Assembly: GCA_963781775.1 (NCBI GenBank)
Contig: CAWAHE010000016.1
Span: forward strand, 124,001 to 188,000
Length of the DNA stretch: 64,000 nucleotides
Source: CAVSRC01 sp963781775
GTDB lineage: Bacteria > Pseudomonadota > Alphaproteobacteria > Rhizobiales > Kaistiaceae
Reading direction: 5' to 3'
In this document: piece after piece, positions 42,001 through 50,981 of the stretch
Position numbering within the stretch: the first letter of the stretch is position 1
How the letters are laid out: every line of letters starts with the position of its first letter
The notes under the pieces: generated by a model
What the model saw: the letters and a program-made list of their open reading frames with translations, nothing else
The model's database searches: none
Told to the model about the DNA's origin: nothing
Program-made: the position numbers and the translations under genes

Positions 42001-43865
42001 ATCTCGTGGAGGTGCATCGGCGGCCCGCCGCCGGGCATGATCTCGTAACTCTGCTCGTCGATGACCCGGAAACCCATCGCCTCCAGCATCGGCACGCGTT
42101 CCGACAGCGCGATCGGGGTTGCCCGATGGATCAGCCGAAGGCCGACGGCGGCGGCGTGGTCTCTCTGGGCGGAGTGGAAGGCGACGTCGAGCGAGCGCGC
42201 CTCCGACAGGCGTTCGAAAACATCGATATCGGCGACCGCGGCAGCCGGCGCGAAGTTGTCGCGATAAGCGGCGGGGAAGGCCTCGTGATAGCAGTGCAGC
42301 AGCGCCATCGCCCGCTTCTCGTCCTTGCCGGAAAGCAGCAGGTGGCGGAGATCGTCGCTCCATGTCCGCGTCAGCGCCGCGATGCCGGCTTCGAGGTCCG
42401 CTTGCGCGCGCACCGGCGTCTTGCCGACATCGCGCCCGATGATGAAGTGGACGCGGGCCAGCGGCATCGATTCGGGAAACGCCGGATAGTATGCCGACAG
42501 CCGTCCCTCGAACGTGTAGGCGAGGTAGGCCCCGACGCGCTGTCGCACGGCGCTGTCGTAGCGGTCGCGGGGCACGAAAACGAGCACCGAGACGTAGCGG
42601 TCGAACTTGTCCGGCCTGACCAGCGCGCGCACGCGCGGACGCTCCTCGAGCGCCAGGATTTCCAGCGCGAAGGTCAGCAGCAGATCGTCATCGATCTGGA
42701 ACAGTTCGTCGCGCGGATAGGACTCCAGCACATTGACCAGCGCCTTGCCGGAGTGTCCGCCGGGATCGTGGCCGGCGCGCACCAGCGCGCGTTCGATCTT
42801 CCGCCGCAAGAGCGGGATCGTCAGCGTCAACTCCGTGTAGGCGGTCGAGGTGAACAGGCCGACGATGCGCAACTCGCCGCGCAACTGTCCGCCCGGCCCG
42901 AACATCTTCACGCCGACATAGTCCATGTAGACGCGGCGGTGGACGCGCGACTTGACGTTCGCCTTGGTGATGATCAGCGCTTCCGGACGCATCAGGAATT
43001 CGCGGAGCGCCGGCGTTGTGGTGACCGCCTCGTTGCCGCGCTTGAGCACGCGCACCTTGGGATCGCTCAAGATTCCGAGACCGGGGATGTCGGCGCGTTT
43101 CAGTTCGCCGCGCTTCGCGCCGCCGACGAAGTCGTACTCACGAATGCCGAGAAAGGTGAAGTTGTTGTCGAGCAGCCACTCGAGGAAGTCGATCGCCTCG
43201 CTGGTCTCCGCCGCGGGCAGCAACGTCTTCGCCGCCTTGTACTCGGCGACCGCCCGCTCCACCCGCGCCCGCATCGGCAGCCAGCCGTCCACGGCGCGCC
43301 GCACTTCGGCGAGCGCCGCGTCGAGGCGCGCGGCAAGGTCCGCGCGCGCCTCTTCGCCCACCAACCGGTTGACGTGGACGGTGATCAGGCTTTCGCGGAT
43401 CGCCTTGCTGTCGGCCTTCGCCGGATCGAGACCCGCGTAACGCGCCAGCCCGCCGTCCGCGTTCCGCGTCACGGTCAGCACAGGATGGGCGACCAAGAGG
43501 ATATCGGCGCCGAAATCCTGCATCTCGGACATCACCGAATCGACCAGGAACGGCATGTTGTCGTTGAGGATCTCGATCAGCGTGATCGCCTCGTGGCGCT
43601 TGGCGCGCCCGCCGAAATCGGGGTTGCTGATGCGAATCACATGGCGGCCGGGCTTGCGGCGCGCCAGCAGTTCGGCGGCTGAGCGGGCGAAGCCCGCGAT
43701 CTCTGTCGGTGCGTAGGGTTCGAGATCCTCGACGCTCGCCCGGCCGAAGAGATCCGCCATGAATCCGGCGGCGAACTTGTCGTTCCTGGAGGCGCCGAAT
43801 TTCCGGCGCGCGGCGGTAAGGAGGCGGTTGCGCCGCGCCGTGCTGGCCGCTTCGATGGTCTTCAT
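39030..43865 (-). CDS. gdhB: NAD-specific glutamate dehydrogenase (large, ~180 kDa type)
   Basis: A 1611-aa protein of the very large NAD-GDH class (PF05088). It catalyses oxidative deamination of glutamate to 2-oxoglutarate and is mainly catabolic. Diagnostic stretches include ITLIEILNDNMPFLVDSVMSEM near the N-terminus, the catalytic region FRTEILGLVKAQQVKNAVI then PVGAKGGFVAKQ, DHRDIFIDPDPDPAVG, LWFGGIGTYVKAIGESDDDVGDR and EGANLAMTQRARIAYG. N-terminal ACT-like regulatory segments precede the catalytic core. ATG 43865 (MKTIEAASTARRNRL) is the natural start. No frameshift is seen over its full length. Confidence 0.95.
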   Translation of the reverse strand: MKTIEAASTARRNRLLTAARRKFGASRNDKFAAGFMADLFGRASVEDLEPYAPTEIAGFARSAAELLARRKPGRHVIRISNPDFGGRAKRHEAITLIEILNDNMPFLVDSVMSEMQDFGADILLVAHPVLTVTRNADGGLARYAGLDPAKADSKAIRESLITVHVNRLVGEEARADLAARLDAALAEVRRAVDGWLPMRARVERAVAEYKAAKTLLPAAETSEAIDFLEWLLDNNFTFLGIREYDFVGGAKRGELKRADIPGLGILSDPKVRVLKRGNEAVTTTPALREFLMRPEALIITKANVKSRVHRRVYMDYVGVKMFGPGGQLRGELRIVGLFTSTAYTELTLTIPLLRRKIERALVRAGHDPGGHSGKALVNVLESYPRDELFQIDDDLLLTFALEILALEERPRVRALVRPDKFDRYVSVLVFVPRDRYDSAVRQRVGAYLAYTFEGRLSAYYPAFPESMPLARVHFIIGRDVGKTPVRAQADLEAGIAALTRTWSDDLRHLLLSGKDEKRAMALLHCYHEAFPAAYRDNFAPAAAVADIDVFERLSEARSLDVAFHSAQRDHAAAVGLRLIHRATPIALSERVPMLEAMGFRVIDEQSYEIMPGGGPPMHLHEMALESAVGAAVDLETLSEKLTACLAAVWYGRAESDYYNGLVLSAGLEWRDAALLRSASRYLRLAGIPFSQHYMATTLNRHPKLAAELVALFRARFDPELTDEKRAEEARATIVAGLESVDSLDEDRIISRFANLMNAMLRTNFFQADTHGQPAAEISFKLDSRAVEGLPEPRPFREIFVHSPRIDGVHLRFGKVARGGIRWSDRPQDFRTEILGLVKAQQVKNAVIVPVGAKGGFVAKQIPAGAGRDAMLAEGEAAYRIFIASLLAITDNLDGETVVPPSHVVRHDDDDPYFVVAADKGTATFSDIANSIAVSKHFWLGDAFASGGSAGYDHKKMGITARGAWEAVKRHFRELDVDIQTTPFTVVGVGDMSGDVFGNGMLLSPATKLVAAFDHRDIFIDPDPDPAVGLAERKRLFELPRSSWQDYDKAKISTGGGVFSRREKSIRLSREIKTALGLTRERATPAEVIVAILKAKVDLLWFGGIGTYVKAIGESDDDVGDRGNDAIRITADAIGARVVGEGANLAMTQRARIAYGLAGGRCNSDAIDNSAGVNTSDVEVNIKIAFRKALGEGRIDMRRRDRLLKSMTGDVAALVLRNNYQQTLAISLAERRGFEDFGFQLRMMQGLEARGLLDRAVETLPDDADMAERQGTGKPLTRAEIGVLLAYAKIVLVDDLLETDITDDRALDSELTRYFPTRMVADYGDEIAAHRLRREIICTMLANAMINRGGPTYLTRVADRAGAAPGAVARAYVAVREIFGLRDLNSAIDALDNKIAGHTQLTLYRAVQDLLISATVWFLRNTSFAAGIGAVADLYRPAIAELAGSSAGLLPERIAAAVARHTEALVADGTPADLAARIVRLPVLGVGPDILLAAQAAGATLARAASVHFGVAEHLRIARLAAIGRALPVTDYYDGLALDRALETLSVAHRLITVHVLTDTAEADEPLTAWLAQHEASVSRLLDAVTAIVEGDQPSVSRLAVAAGLLADLSRS

Positions 43866-43960
43866 CGACGCGGAGTCTGGACCGGGACCGGTGACAACAC
43901 AATGTCGCCCGGCCACCCGGCACCGGCCGGGTTATGCTGCTCCGCAATATCTCGGGTGCG

Positions 43961-44137
43961 TCAGACCGGCAGCGATTGCGCCGCGTGACCGAGGGTCGCG
44001 AATGCTGTCAGCATCACTGCCAACGTGATGCCGACGATCGCCGGAATCCAGATCGCGACCGAAAGAACGGGTCTTGCCTTGGGCAGAGGCTGCTCGGATT
44101 CAGGAACGTCGGACAGAGGCGGGCGCGTGCTGGTCAT
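43961..44137 (-). CDS. 58-aa single-span membrane peptide
   Basis: A short gene with good translation signals: GGGAG about nine bases before ATG 44137. The product has a polar Pro-rich N-terminus (TSTRPPLSDVPESEQPLPK) and one membrane helix (about 27-49, VLSVAIWIPAIVGITLAVML). No family recognised. Clean coding features and position between two real genes support it. Confidence 0.5.
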   Translation of the reverse strand: MTSTRPPLSDVPESEQPLPKARPVLSVAIWIPAIVGITLAVMLTAFATLGHAAQSLPV

Positions 44138-44203
44138 CTTCAACTCCCGGCGGGACCGTGCCGAAGAGGTAGGTGCAACATCCGCCGGCGCAAGACGGCG
44201 CGT

Positions 44204-44641
44204 CTATTTCGGCACGGCCGTCGCGTTGGGGATGCCGTCGGCGCCCATGTAGACGGCGAGGATGCGCACCGGCACGTCGCCCTTGTTGGCGCCGTTGTGC
44301 GGCCAGTTCATCGCCTCCATGAGCGTGTCGCCGACATTATAGGTGCGCGTTCCCTTGTCGCCGTAGTCGACGGTGAGCGCGCCGTCGAGCATGTAGCCGA
44401 ACAGCGGCACGGCATGCTCGTGCCAGCCGGTCTCGCCGCCGGGCGGAATGGTGACGATGACCGCGGTCACCTTGGCGGTCCCCGCCGGATAGACAATCGG
44501 CTGGCCGATGATCGTCTGGCTGGTCTCGAGGAGCGGCGTGACGAGAGTCTTGTAGGAGATCGCCTCCTCGGCCAGGGCCGGAACGGCGAACAGGCCGGTG
44601 AGAAGCGCGGCGGCAAGAATGGCGGCTCTGCGGTGAAGCAT
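44204..44641 (-). CDS. Secreted cupin-domain protein
   Basis: A 145-aa protein with a signal peptide (1-24, ILAAALLTGLFAVPALA) and a single cupin barrel. The metal-binding pattern is GGETGWHEHAVPLFGYMLDG (His-x-His and downstream Glu replaced by Gly-Tyr-Met) plus WPHNGANKGD with the second-motif His. Such periplasmic cupins are common in Rhizobiales and uncharacterised. It is divergent from imuA, so the LexA box lies in their shared upstream region. Confidence 0.8.
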   Translation of the reverse strand: MLHRRAAILAAALLTGLFAVPALAEEAISYKTLVTPLLETSQTIIGQPIVYPAGTAKVTAVIVTIPPGGETGWHEHAVPLFGYMLDGALTVDYGDKGTRTYNVGDTLMEAMNWPHNGANKGDVPVRILAVYMGADGIPNATAVPK

Positions 44642-44775
44642 AAGGTCCGTCCTGATTGGGTTTCCGAGAAAGCGCAGCGATAGCACGGACAAGTCCGTGT
44701 CTTCGTTAAGATTTCCAATCCTGATCACATTTCGCGCGCCCGCTTGACTCTCGCTTTGTTCTCCGGAATCAATAG

Positions 44776-44790
44776 GAACAAAGCAGGAAC
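44776..44790 (+). promoter_or_regulatory. LexA (SOS) box upstream of imuA
   Basis: GAAC-AAAGCAG-GAAC matches the alphaproteobacterial LexA operator GTTC-N7-GTTC read on the other strand. It begins 40 bases upstream of the imuA ATG, just downstream of a TTGACT (44744-44749) -35-like element. A repressor here would block the start site. The mutasome is SOS-controlled in relatives, which supports the call. Confidence 0.8.
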
Positions 44791-44815
44791 AAATTCCTTG
44801 TCGGAAACTGAGGCC

Positions 44816-45754
44816 ATGCGCGCAAGCGTTTCCATGGTGGGAGAGAGCTTTGCCCGGTTACGCCGTCGGATCGCCGAGATCGAGGGCCGGCCGGCTGCCG
44901 GCGATCTCCCCCCTGAGGAGCAGCAATCTCCTCCCTCCCCCCTTGCGGGGGAGGGATGGGGAGGGGGGTATGGTGCCGGAGGCGTTCTGCCGACACGCAC
45001 CACGCTTGCCCCGCGCCGGGCCGGCGACACCCTGCCCTTCGCCCTGCCCTCTCTCGACCGCATGCTCGCCGGCGGCTTACGGCGCGCCGCCCTGCACGAG
45101 GTCTACGGCGACACCGCGCGCGAAGCGGCCGCCGCCACCGGCTTCGCCATGGCCATTCTCGCGCGCCTTGCCCGTGTCGACGACCGCCCGGTGCTGTGGA
45201 TCGTGGAAGCCTCTTCCGCCCGCGAGGCCGGCCTGCCCTATGGCGTCGGGCTCGACCGTTTCGGATGCGATTCGACGCGGCTGATTGTCGTGCGCGTGCG
45301 CAAGCCCGCCGACGCGCTCTGGGTCTTCGAGGAAGGGCTCGCCTGTCGCGGGCTTGCCGCCGTGCTGACCGAGATCCGCGGCACGCCCCGCGTCCTCGAT
45401 CTCACCGCCAGCCGGCGTCTGGCGCTGCGCGCCGAGGCCGGCGGCGTGATGGGCCTGTTCCTGCGCCAGACCGGCGAAGCCGACACGAGCGCGGCGCTGA
45501 CCCGCTGGCGCGTGGCGCCGCTGCCCGCCATCGCCACCGACGATTACCCCGCCGGCATCGGCCGGCCGGCCTGGCGGCTGACGCTGGAACGCAACCGCCG
45601 CGGCCGCACCGGCACCATCGACGTGGAGTGGGATCATGAACGACGCGCCTTCGTCCCCGCCGAGGCCGTTCGCCCGGCGCATGCTCGCCCTGTCGCTCCC
45701 CTACCTGCCGACCGACCGGATCCTGCGCCAGCTGAACGGGCGCTCGTGGCTTAG
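44816..45754 (+). CDS. imuA: ImuA, RecA-like mutasome protein, carrying an in-frame palindromic element
   Basis: A 312-aa RecA/SulA-like protein of the SOS error-prone translesion cassette. Recognisable parts are FALPSLDRMLAGGLRRAALHEVYG, LWIVEASSAREAGLPYGVGL, LIVVRVRKPADALWVFEEGLAC and the C-terminal PAWRLTLERNRRGRTGTIDVEW. Residues about 38-52 (SPPSPLAGEGWGGG) are encoded by a GC-rich palindrome (44928-44969) and have no place in ImuA, yet the frame is kept. ATG 44816 has GAGG upstream and follows the LexA box. Its 3' end overlaps imuB by 119 bases. Confidence 0.85.
   Translation: MRASVSMVGESFARLRRRIAEIEGRPAAGDLPPEEQQSPPSPLAGEGWGGGYGAGGVLPTRTTLAPRRAGDTLPFALPSLDRMLAGGLRRAALHEVYGDTAREAAAATGFAMAILARLARVDDRPVLWIVEASSAREAGLPYGVGLDRFGCDSTRLIVVRVRKPADALWVFEEGLACRGLAAVLTEIRGTPRVLDLTASRRLALRAEAGGVMGLFLRQTGEADTSAALTRWRVAPLPAIATDDYPAGIGRPAWRLTLERNRRGRTGTIDVEWDHERRAFVPAEAVRPAHARPVAPLPADRPDPAPAERALVA
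44928..44969. repeat. GC-rich palindromic element inside imuA (in frame)
   Basis: CTCCTCCCTCCCCCC, TTGC, GGGGGAGGG and a closing GGGGAGGGGGG form the hairpin-rich element. It adds a short Pro/Gly-rich peptide to ImuA without breaking the frame. It belongs to the C-rich/G-rich family seen repeatedly between 35 and 51 kb. Confidence 0.65.
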
Positions 45755-45805
45755 CGGTTCCCACGCCCAGCGTGAGGCGGAAAACACCTTGCGCAGTTTG
45801 AGCGT

Positions 45806-45916
45806 CCCCTCTCCCCGGCGGGGAGAGGGACAGGGTGAGGGGGTGCTGGGCCATGCGGTCAGGTCGAATCCCCCTCACCCGGCGCTACGCGCCGACCTCT
45901 CCCCAGCGGGGAGAGG
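45806..45916. repeat. Inverted pair of palindromic elements inside imuB (in frame)
   Basis: The first copy (45806-45843) is CCCCTCTCCCC-GGC-GGGGAGAGGG then ACAGGGTGAGGGGG. The second (45870-45916) is the same plan inverted: CCCCCTCACCC...CCTCTCCCC-AGC-GGGGAGAGG. They add about 38 foreign residues to ImuB between the N-terminal strand and the polymerase core. Confidence 0.75.
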
Positions 45917-47052
45917 TGATGACCCTATGTCTTCTCCCGCTCCCCTCGCCGTCGTGGCGAAGATCAAGAGCGCGCTGCGCATCGTCGCCCTCGACGAGAG
46001 CGCCGAGCGTCTCGGCCTGACGCGCGGACAGGCGCTCGCCGACGCCCGTGCCATGATCCCGGCGCTTGGCGTCGCCGATGACGATCCCGATGCCGATATC
46101 GCGCTGCTTGAGCTGATCGCCGATTGGGCCGAGCGCTACACGCCGCTGGTCGCGCTCATCTCTCAGCATGGCCTGATGCTCGACATCACCGGTTGCGCGC
46201 ATCTTTTCGGAGGCGAATCGGCGCTCGTCGCCGATCTCGTCGCCCGCCTTCACGGTCAAGGCTTCCACGCCCGTGCCGCCATCGCCGACACGCCGGGCGC
46301 GGCGTCTGCTGCGGCCCGTTTCGGAACCGATTCGACCATCGTGGTGCCGCCCGGCGGCAGCGGGGCGATGCTGGCGCCACTGCCGCTGGCCGCGCTTCGT
46401 CTCGACCATGACACCGTCGCCGCGCTCGATCGCGTCGGCCTCAAGCGCATCGGCCAGATCGTCGGTTCGCCGCGCGCCCCGCTCGCCGCCCGCTTCGGCA
46501 GATCGCTGATCGCGCAGCTCGATCGCGCGCTCGGCATCGACGAGGAAGCGATCGACCCGCGCCGTCCGGCGCCCGCCATGCTCGCCGAGCGGCGCTTCGC
46601 CGAGCCGATCGGGTTGATGGAGGACATCGCCGCCGTCCTCTCATCGCTGGCCGCGACCCTTGGCCGGACGCTGGAGACCCGTGGGCTCGGCGCCCGCCTG
46701 CTCGAACTGTCGCTGTTCCGTGTCGATGGCGCCGTTGCCCGCCTGGCCGTCGGTGCCGGCCGGCCGATGCGCGATGCGAAGCGCGTGCTCGCCCTCTTCC
46801 GCGAGAAGTTCGCAAGCCTCGGCGACGAACTCGATGCCGGCTTCGGCTTCGACATGGCGCGCCTCGCCGTGCTCGACGCCGCGCCCATGGACGCCGCCCA
46901 GATCGACCTCACCGGCGATGCCGCCGCCGAAGCCGATCTCGACGGTCTGGTCGATCGCATCGGCGCGCGTCTCGGCGGCGCCGCGGTCAGCCGCATCGTG
47001 GCGCGGGACAGCCACATCCCCGAGCGGGCAGAGGCGCTGGACGAGTGTTCTT

Positions 47053-47127
47053 CCTCCCCCTTGAGGGGGAGGTCGGATTTCTCCGATTTGCGAATAGCAA
47101 ATCGGCTTTGGAAATCCGGGAGGGGGG
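47053..47127. repeat. Palindromic element in imuB that shifts the frame
   Basis: CCTCCCCC-TTGA-GGGGGAGG at the left and GGGAGGGGGG at the right enclose a nested dyad: GGATT, then CGATTTGC-GAATA-GCAAATCG (47084-47104), then AATCC. The same inner part recurs in dnaE2 (50798-50860) with almost identical flanks, ending GGAGGGGGGTCA(G/T)GGCACG. Confidence 0.8.
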
Positions 47128-47494
47128 TCAGGGCACGCAGCTCGCGGACCTATCCTGGCCTTCCACCATCGTCCGCCCGCTCCGCCTCTTCGCCCGGCCC
47201 GAGCCGGTCGAAGCGGTCGCCGAAGTGCCCGACGGTCCGCCGGCCCGCTTCCGCTGGCGGCGCGCGCTCTATCACGTCGCCCGCGCCGAAGGACCGGAAC
47301 GCATCGCCGCCGAATGGTGGCGCGACGACGACCTCACCCGCGACTATTTCCGCGTCGAGGACGACGCGGGCCACCGCTTCTGGCTATTCCGCGAAGGCCT
47401 TTACGGCCGCGAGACCACGGCCCCGCGCTGGTACATGCACGGGGTTTTCGCATGATCGCATGTTCTCATTTCGCCACGAAGCGGAAGACTCTCG

Positions 47495-47580
47495 CCCCCT
47501 CTCCCATGGGGAGAGGGCTTTCGGCCTTGGCGACGCAGGTCCCGAAGGGACCGAGGCGTTTAAGGCGAAAGGGTGAGGGG
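47495..47580. repeat. CCCTCTCCC-type palindromic element downstream of imuB
   Basis: CCCCCTCTCCC-ATG-GGGAGAGGG, then CTTTCG...CGAAAG, ending GGGTGAGGGG. The layout is the same as 35012-35084 with a different loop. It begins 40 bases after the true imuB stop and ends 19 bases before the next (minus-strand) gene. Confidence 0.75.
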
Positions 47581-47598
47581 TTATGTGCCTCTCGTGAC

Positions 47599-48105
47599 CT
47601 AAAGCTGCGACAGCACGAAGTCGGTGCGCGCCACCATGCTGCCCACCGCAGGCTTGTCGTCGAGCGTGATCTTCAGCGTCCCGTTGCCGGTGTTGACGAT
47701 CGTCATCTTGGCGGTGGTGTCGCCGTTGACCGGCTTCGGCCAGGTGATGGTCAGCCGCACCGTGTCGCCGCTGCGCTTGCCCGACAGGTGCGCCGGCCCG
47801 ACATCGTCGCCGATATAGGTGCCGCTATAGCGACCGGTGTTCGGGTCGAAGGTCAGGTCGGCCGAGATCGCCCGGCCGATGAGCCCGGCATTGCAATGGC
47901 CGCGGATCGAAATGTGGGTGTCGTCCGGCGCGCCGGTGACCTGGCAGCTGACGTTCAGCGTGCGGCCCTTGTCGATGACGGTGGCCGAGCCGGACCAGGC
48001 GCCCTGGAAACGGTCGAGGAAGGGACGCTCCGCAGCCTGCGCCGGCATGGCGAGCGCGCCGAGCAGGATGGCGCCGGCGAACAGCGCGCGCGAGGGGGAT
48101 TTCAT
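47599..48105 (-). CDS. Secreted protein of unknown function inserted between imuB and dnaE2
   Basis: A 168-aa protein with a signal peptide (1-24, ALFAGAILLGALAMPAQAAE) and a beta-rich body (FQGAWSGSATVIDKG, TGRYSGTYIGDDVGPAHLSG, DTVRLTITWPKPVNGDTTAKM). Two Cys (SCQVTG and GHCNAG) could form a disulfide. I do not recognise a named family. The orientation is opposite to the mutasome genes, so it separates dnaE2 from the imuAB transcript. ATG 48105 follows GGAGAG. Confidence 0.75.
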   Translation of the reverse strand: MKSPSRALFAGAILLGALAMPAQAAERPFLDRFQGAWSGSATVIDKGRTLNVSCQVTGAPDDTHISIRGHCNAGLIGRAISADLTFDPNTGRYSGTYIGDDVGPAHLSGKRSGDTVRLTITWPKPVNGDTTAKMTIVNTGNGTLKITLDDKPAVGSMVARTDFVLSQL

Positions 48106-50797
48106 GGTCAATATCTCTCCGGCCCTCCCGAGCGGAAGGCTGAACGGGGTGGATTGAATAAGGGTTCGGCGCCCTTTCGCGGGTCAGGCAGGCGAAAGTG
48201 TGACCGGCAATCCCGCCGCGACCTTTTGTCCACCAACGTGGTTAAGTCGGTCCGGTTCCGTTGGCGCGTGGGGATATCTCCATGACCGCCTTCGCCGAAC
48301 TCGCCGTCACCACCAATTTCTCCTTCCTGCATGGCGGCTCGCATCCGGAGGAACTGGCCTTCGCCGCGGCGGCGCTGGGGCTTGCCGGCATCGCCGTCAC
48401 CGACCGCAACACGCTCGCCGGCGTCGTGCGCGGCCATCTCGCCGCCAAGGAAGCCGGGCTCCGCTACGCCGTCGGCTGCCGCCTCACCTTTCGTAACCGG
48501 ACCCCCGACATCCTTGCCTGGCCAACCGACCGCGCCGCCTATGGCCGCCTCTGCCGGCTGCTCACCCTCGGCAATCGCCGCGCACCCAAGGGCGAATGCC
48601 ATCTCGATCTCGTCGATCTCCTCGAATGGGGCGACGGCCTGCTGCTCGGCGTTGTGCCGGACCGTCTCGACGAAACGCTCGAGTCCACCCTCGCCGCCCT
48701 CCGCGACGCCTTCCCCGGCAACGTCCATCTCATGCTGCGTCGCGAGCATGGCGCGAGCGACCATCGCCGCATGACCCTGCTGGCGCGTCTCGGCAATCGC
48801 TTCGCCGTGCCGCTCGTCGCCACCAACGACGTGCTCTACCACGTGCCCGAGCGCCGCCGGCTACAGGACGTCGTCACCTGCATCCGCGAGCATGAGGTCC
48901 TTGCCACCGCCGGCCGGCTGCTCGCCGCCAATGCCGAGCGCCACCTCAAGCCCGCAGATGAGATGGCGCGCCTGTTCCGCGACTTTCCCGAGGCCGTCGC
49001 CACATCCACTGCGCTCTTCGAGCGTCTCGCCTTCTCGCTCGAGGAACTGCGCTACCAGTATCCCGACGAACCGTCTGGCGACGCCGCCAGCCCCCAGGAG
49101 GCGCTGGTCAGGCTGACGGAAGAAGGCGCCCGCACCCGTTTTCCGCACGGCGTGCCGGAGAAGATCCGCGACATTCTCGATCACGAACTGGCGCTGATCG
49201 GCAAGCTGCATTTCGCCGCCTATTTCCTCACCGTCCACGACATCATCCGCTTCGCCCGTAGCCGAGAAATCCTCTGCCAGGGTCGCGGCTCGGCCGCCAA
49301 TTCCGCCGTCTGCTATTGCCTCGGCATCACCGAGGTGAATCCGGAGACCTGCGGGCTCCTTTTCGAGCGTTTCATCTCCGAGGAGCGTGGCGAGCCGCCC
49401 GACATCGACGTCGATTTCGAGCACGAGCGGCGCGAGGAGGTGATGCAGTACATCTACAACAAGTATGGCCGCGAGCGCGCCGGCCTTGCCGCCACCGTCA
49501 TCACCTATCGCTCGCGCTCGGCCGTGCGCGAGGTCGGCAAGGTCTTCGGCCTGTCGGAGGATGCCGCCGGCGCATTGTCAGGCACCGTCTGGGGCTGGTC
49601 GTCGGGCGGCGTGCGCACCGAGGACGTGCGGCGGATCGGCATGGATCCGCAGGAAAAGACCATGGCCGAGGTCATGGCCTATGCGAAGGAGATCGGCGGC
49701 TTCCCGCGCCACCTCTCGCAGCACGTCGGCGGCTTCGTCATGACCCGCGACCGGCTCGACGAGATGTGCCCGATCATGAATGCCGCGATGGACGATCGCA
49801 CTACCGTCGAGTGGGACAAGAACGATCTCGACGCCCTCGGCATCCTCAAGGTCGACGTGCTGGCGCTCGGCATGCTGTCCTGCATCCGCCGCGCATTCGA
49901 CTTCATGCGCGTCCATTACGGCGATGCGCCGACTCTGGCCACGATCCAGGACGAGGACCCCGCCGTCTATCGCATGTTGCAGAAGGCCGATTCGGTCGGC
50001 GTCTTCCAGGTCGAGAGCCGCGCGCAGATGTCGATGCTGCCGCGCCTCAGGCCGAAGGAATTCTACGACCTCGTCATCGAGGTGGCGATCGTGCGCCCCG
50101 GCCCGATCCAGGGCGACATGGTGCATCCTTATCTGCGCCGCCGCTCCGGCATCGAGACCGTTATCTACCCTTCGCCGGCGCCTCAGTTCGGCAAGGCCAA
50201 CGAGCTGGAAGAAGTGCTCGGCAAGACCCTCGGCGTGCCGCTCTTCCAGGAGCAGGCGATGAAGATCGCCATCGTCGCCGCTGGCTTCACGCCGGGCGAG
50301 GCCGACAGGCTGCGCCGCGCCATGGCGACCTTCAAGCGCGTCGGCACCATCGGCACCTTCCAGAAGAAGATGGTCGAGGGCATGGTCGCCCGCGGCTACG
50401 ACCGGGACTTCGCCGAGCGCTGCTTCCACCAGATCGAGGGCTTCGGCGAATACGGCTTCCCAGAGAGCCACGCGGCGAGCTTCGCGCTGCTGGTCTATGC
50501 CTCCGCCTGGCTCAAGTGCCACTACCCGGATGTCTTCTGCGCCGCGCTGTTGAACGCTCAGCCGATGGGCTTCTACGCGCCGGCCCAGATCGTGCGCGAC
50601 GCGACACGCCACGGCGTCACCGTGCTGCCGCCGGACATCAACGCCTCCGACTGGGACTCGTCGCTCGAGCCGCTCATCGATGCGGATGCGTCCAGAGCCT
50701 CCAGCGGGCAAGTGCCCGCCGGCCGGTCAGGCCGCCCTCGCGGAGGCCATGACCCCCGACTTGATCGGAGGGAATTGGCCGTGAGCGGGATAATGAC

Positions 50798-50860
50798 GGG
50801 GGAGGAAGGATTGTCCCGATTTGCGTCCAGCAAATCGGACTTGGCAATCCAGGAGGGGGG
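50798..50860. repeat. Palindromic element copy inside dnaE2, partial left arm
   Basis: GGGGGAGG, GGATT, CGATTTGC-GTCCA-GCAAATCG (50817-50837), AATCC and GGAGGGGGG correspond base for base to the right four-fifths of the imuB element at 47053-47127. The leftmost C-rich arm is missing. Part of the roughly 360-base insertion 50685-51045. Confidence 0.75.
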
Positions 50861-50981
50861 TCATGGCACGTCTTCGGCAATACCACTCTCCCTGGGAGGG
50901 AACGCAAGCCAAGTCACGCCGGAGAAGACACGCACGCATCCGGATTCACCGCGTGGCGATATCGCCGTATCGCCGGACACG

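Larger units (their letters stand above)
45636..47455 (+). pseudogene. imuB: ImuB (DinP-like Y-family polymerase homolog), disrupted by palindromic elements
   Basis: The N-terminal part is a normal ImuB (RMLALSLPYLPTDRILRQL, VVAKIKSALRIVALDESAERLG, YTPLVALISQHGLMLDITGC, RIGQIVGSPRAPLAARFG), except that residues about 57-94 are encoded by two inverted palindromic copies inserted in frame (45806-45916). Near 47045 a second element (47053-47127) shifts the frame. The original frame then runs through noise to 47576. The true C-terminus (RPLRLFARPEPVEAVAEVPD, RFRWRRALYHVARAEGPERI, DYFRVEDDAGHRFWLFREGL, RWYMHGVFA) sits in another frame and stops at 47455. ImuB recruits the beta clamp and ImuA/DnaE2 through its C-terminal region, so a truncated product is likely impaired. 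Confidence 0.85.

Noticed and set aside
38895..43682. A 1595-codon open frame on the plus strand.
   Set aside because: It is the antisense shadow of the NAD-glutamate dehydrogenase, rich in Arg/His/Asp with no motif; the minus-strand protein is unmistakable.
45755..47576. Treating the whole frame 45636-47576 as the ImuB protein.
   Set aside because: After 47045 the translation is Arg/Ser/Pro noise, while the recognisable ImuB C-terminus continues in a different frame to 47455.
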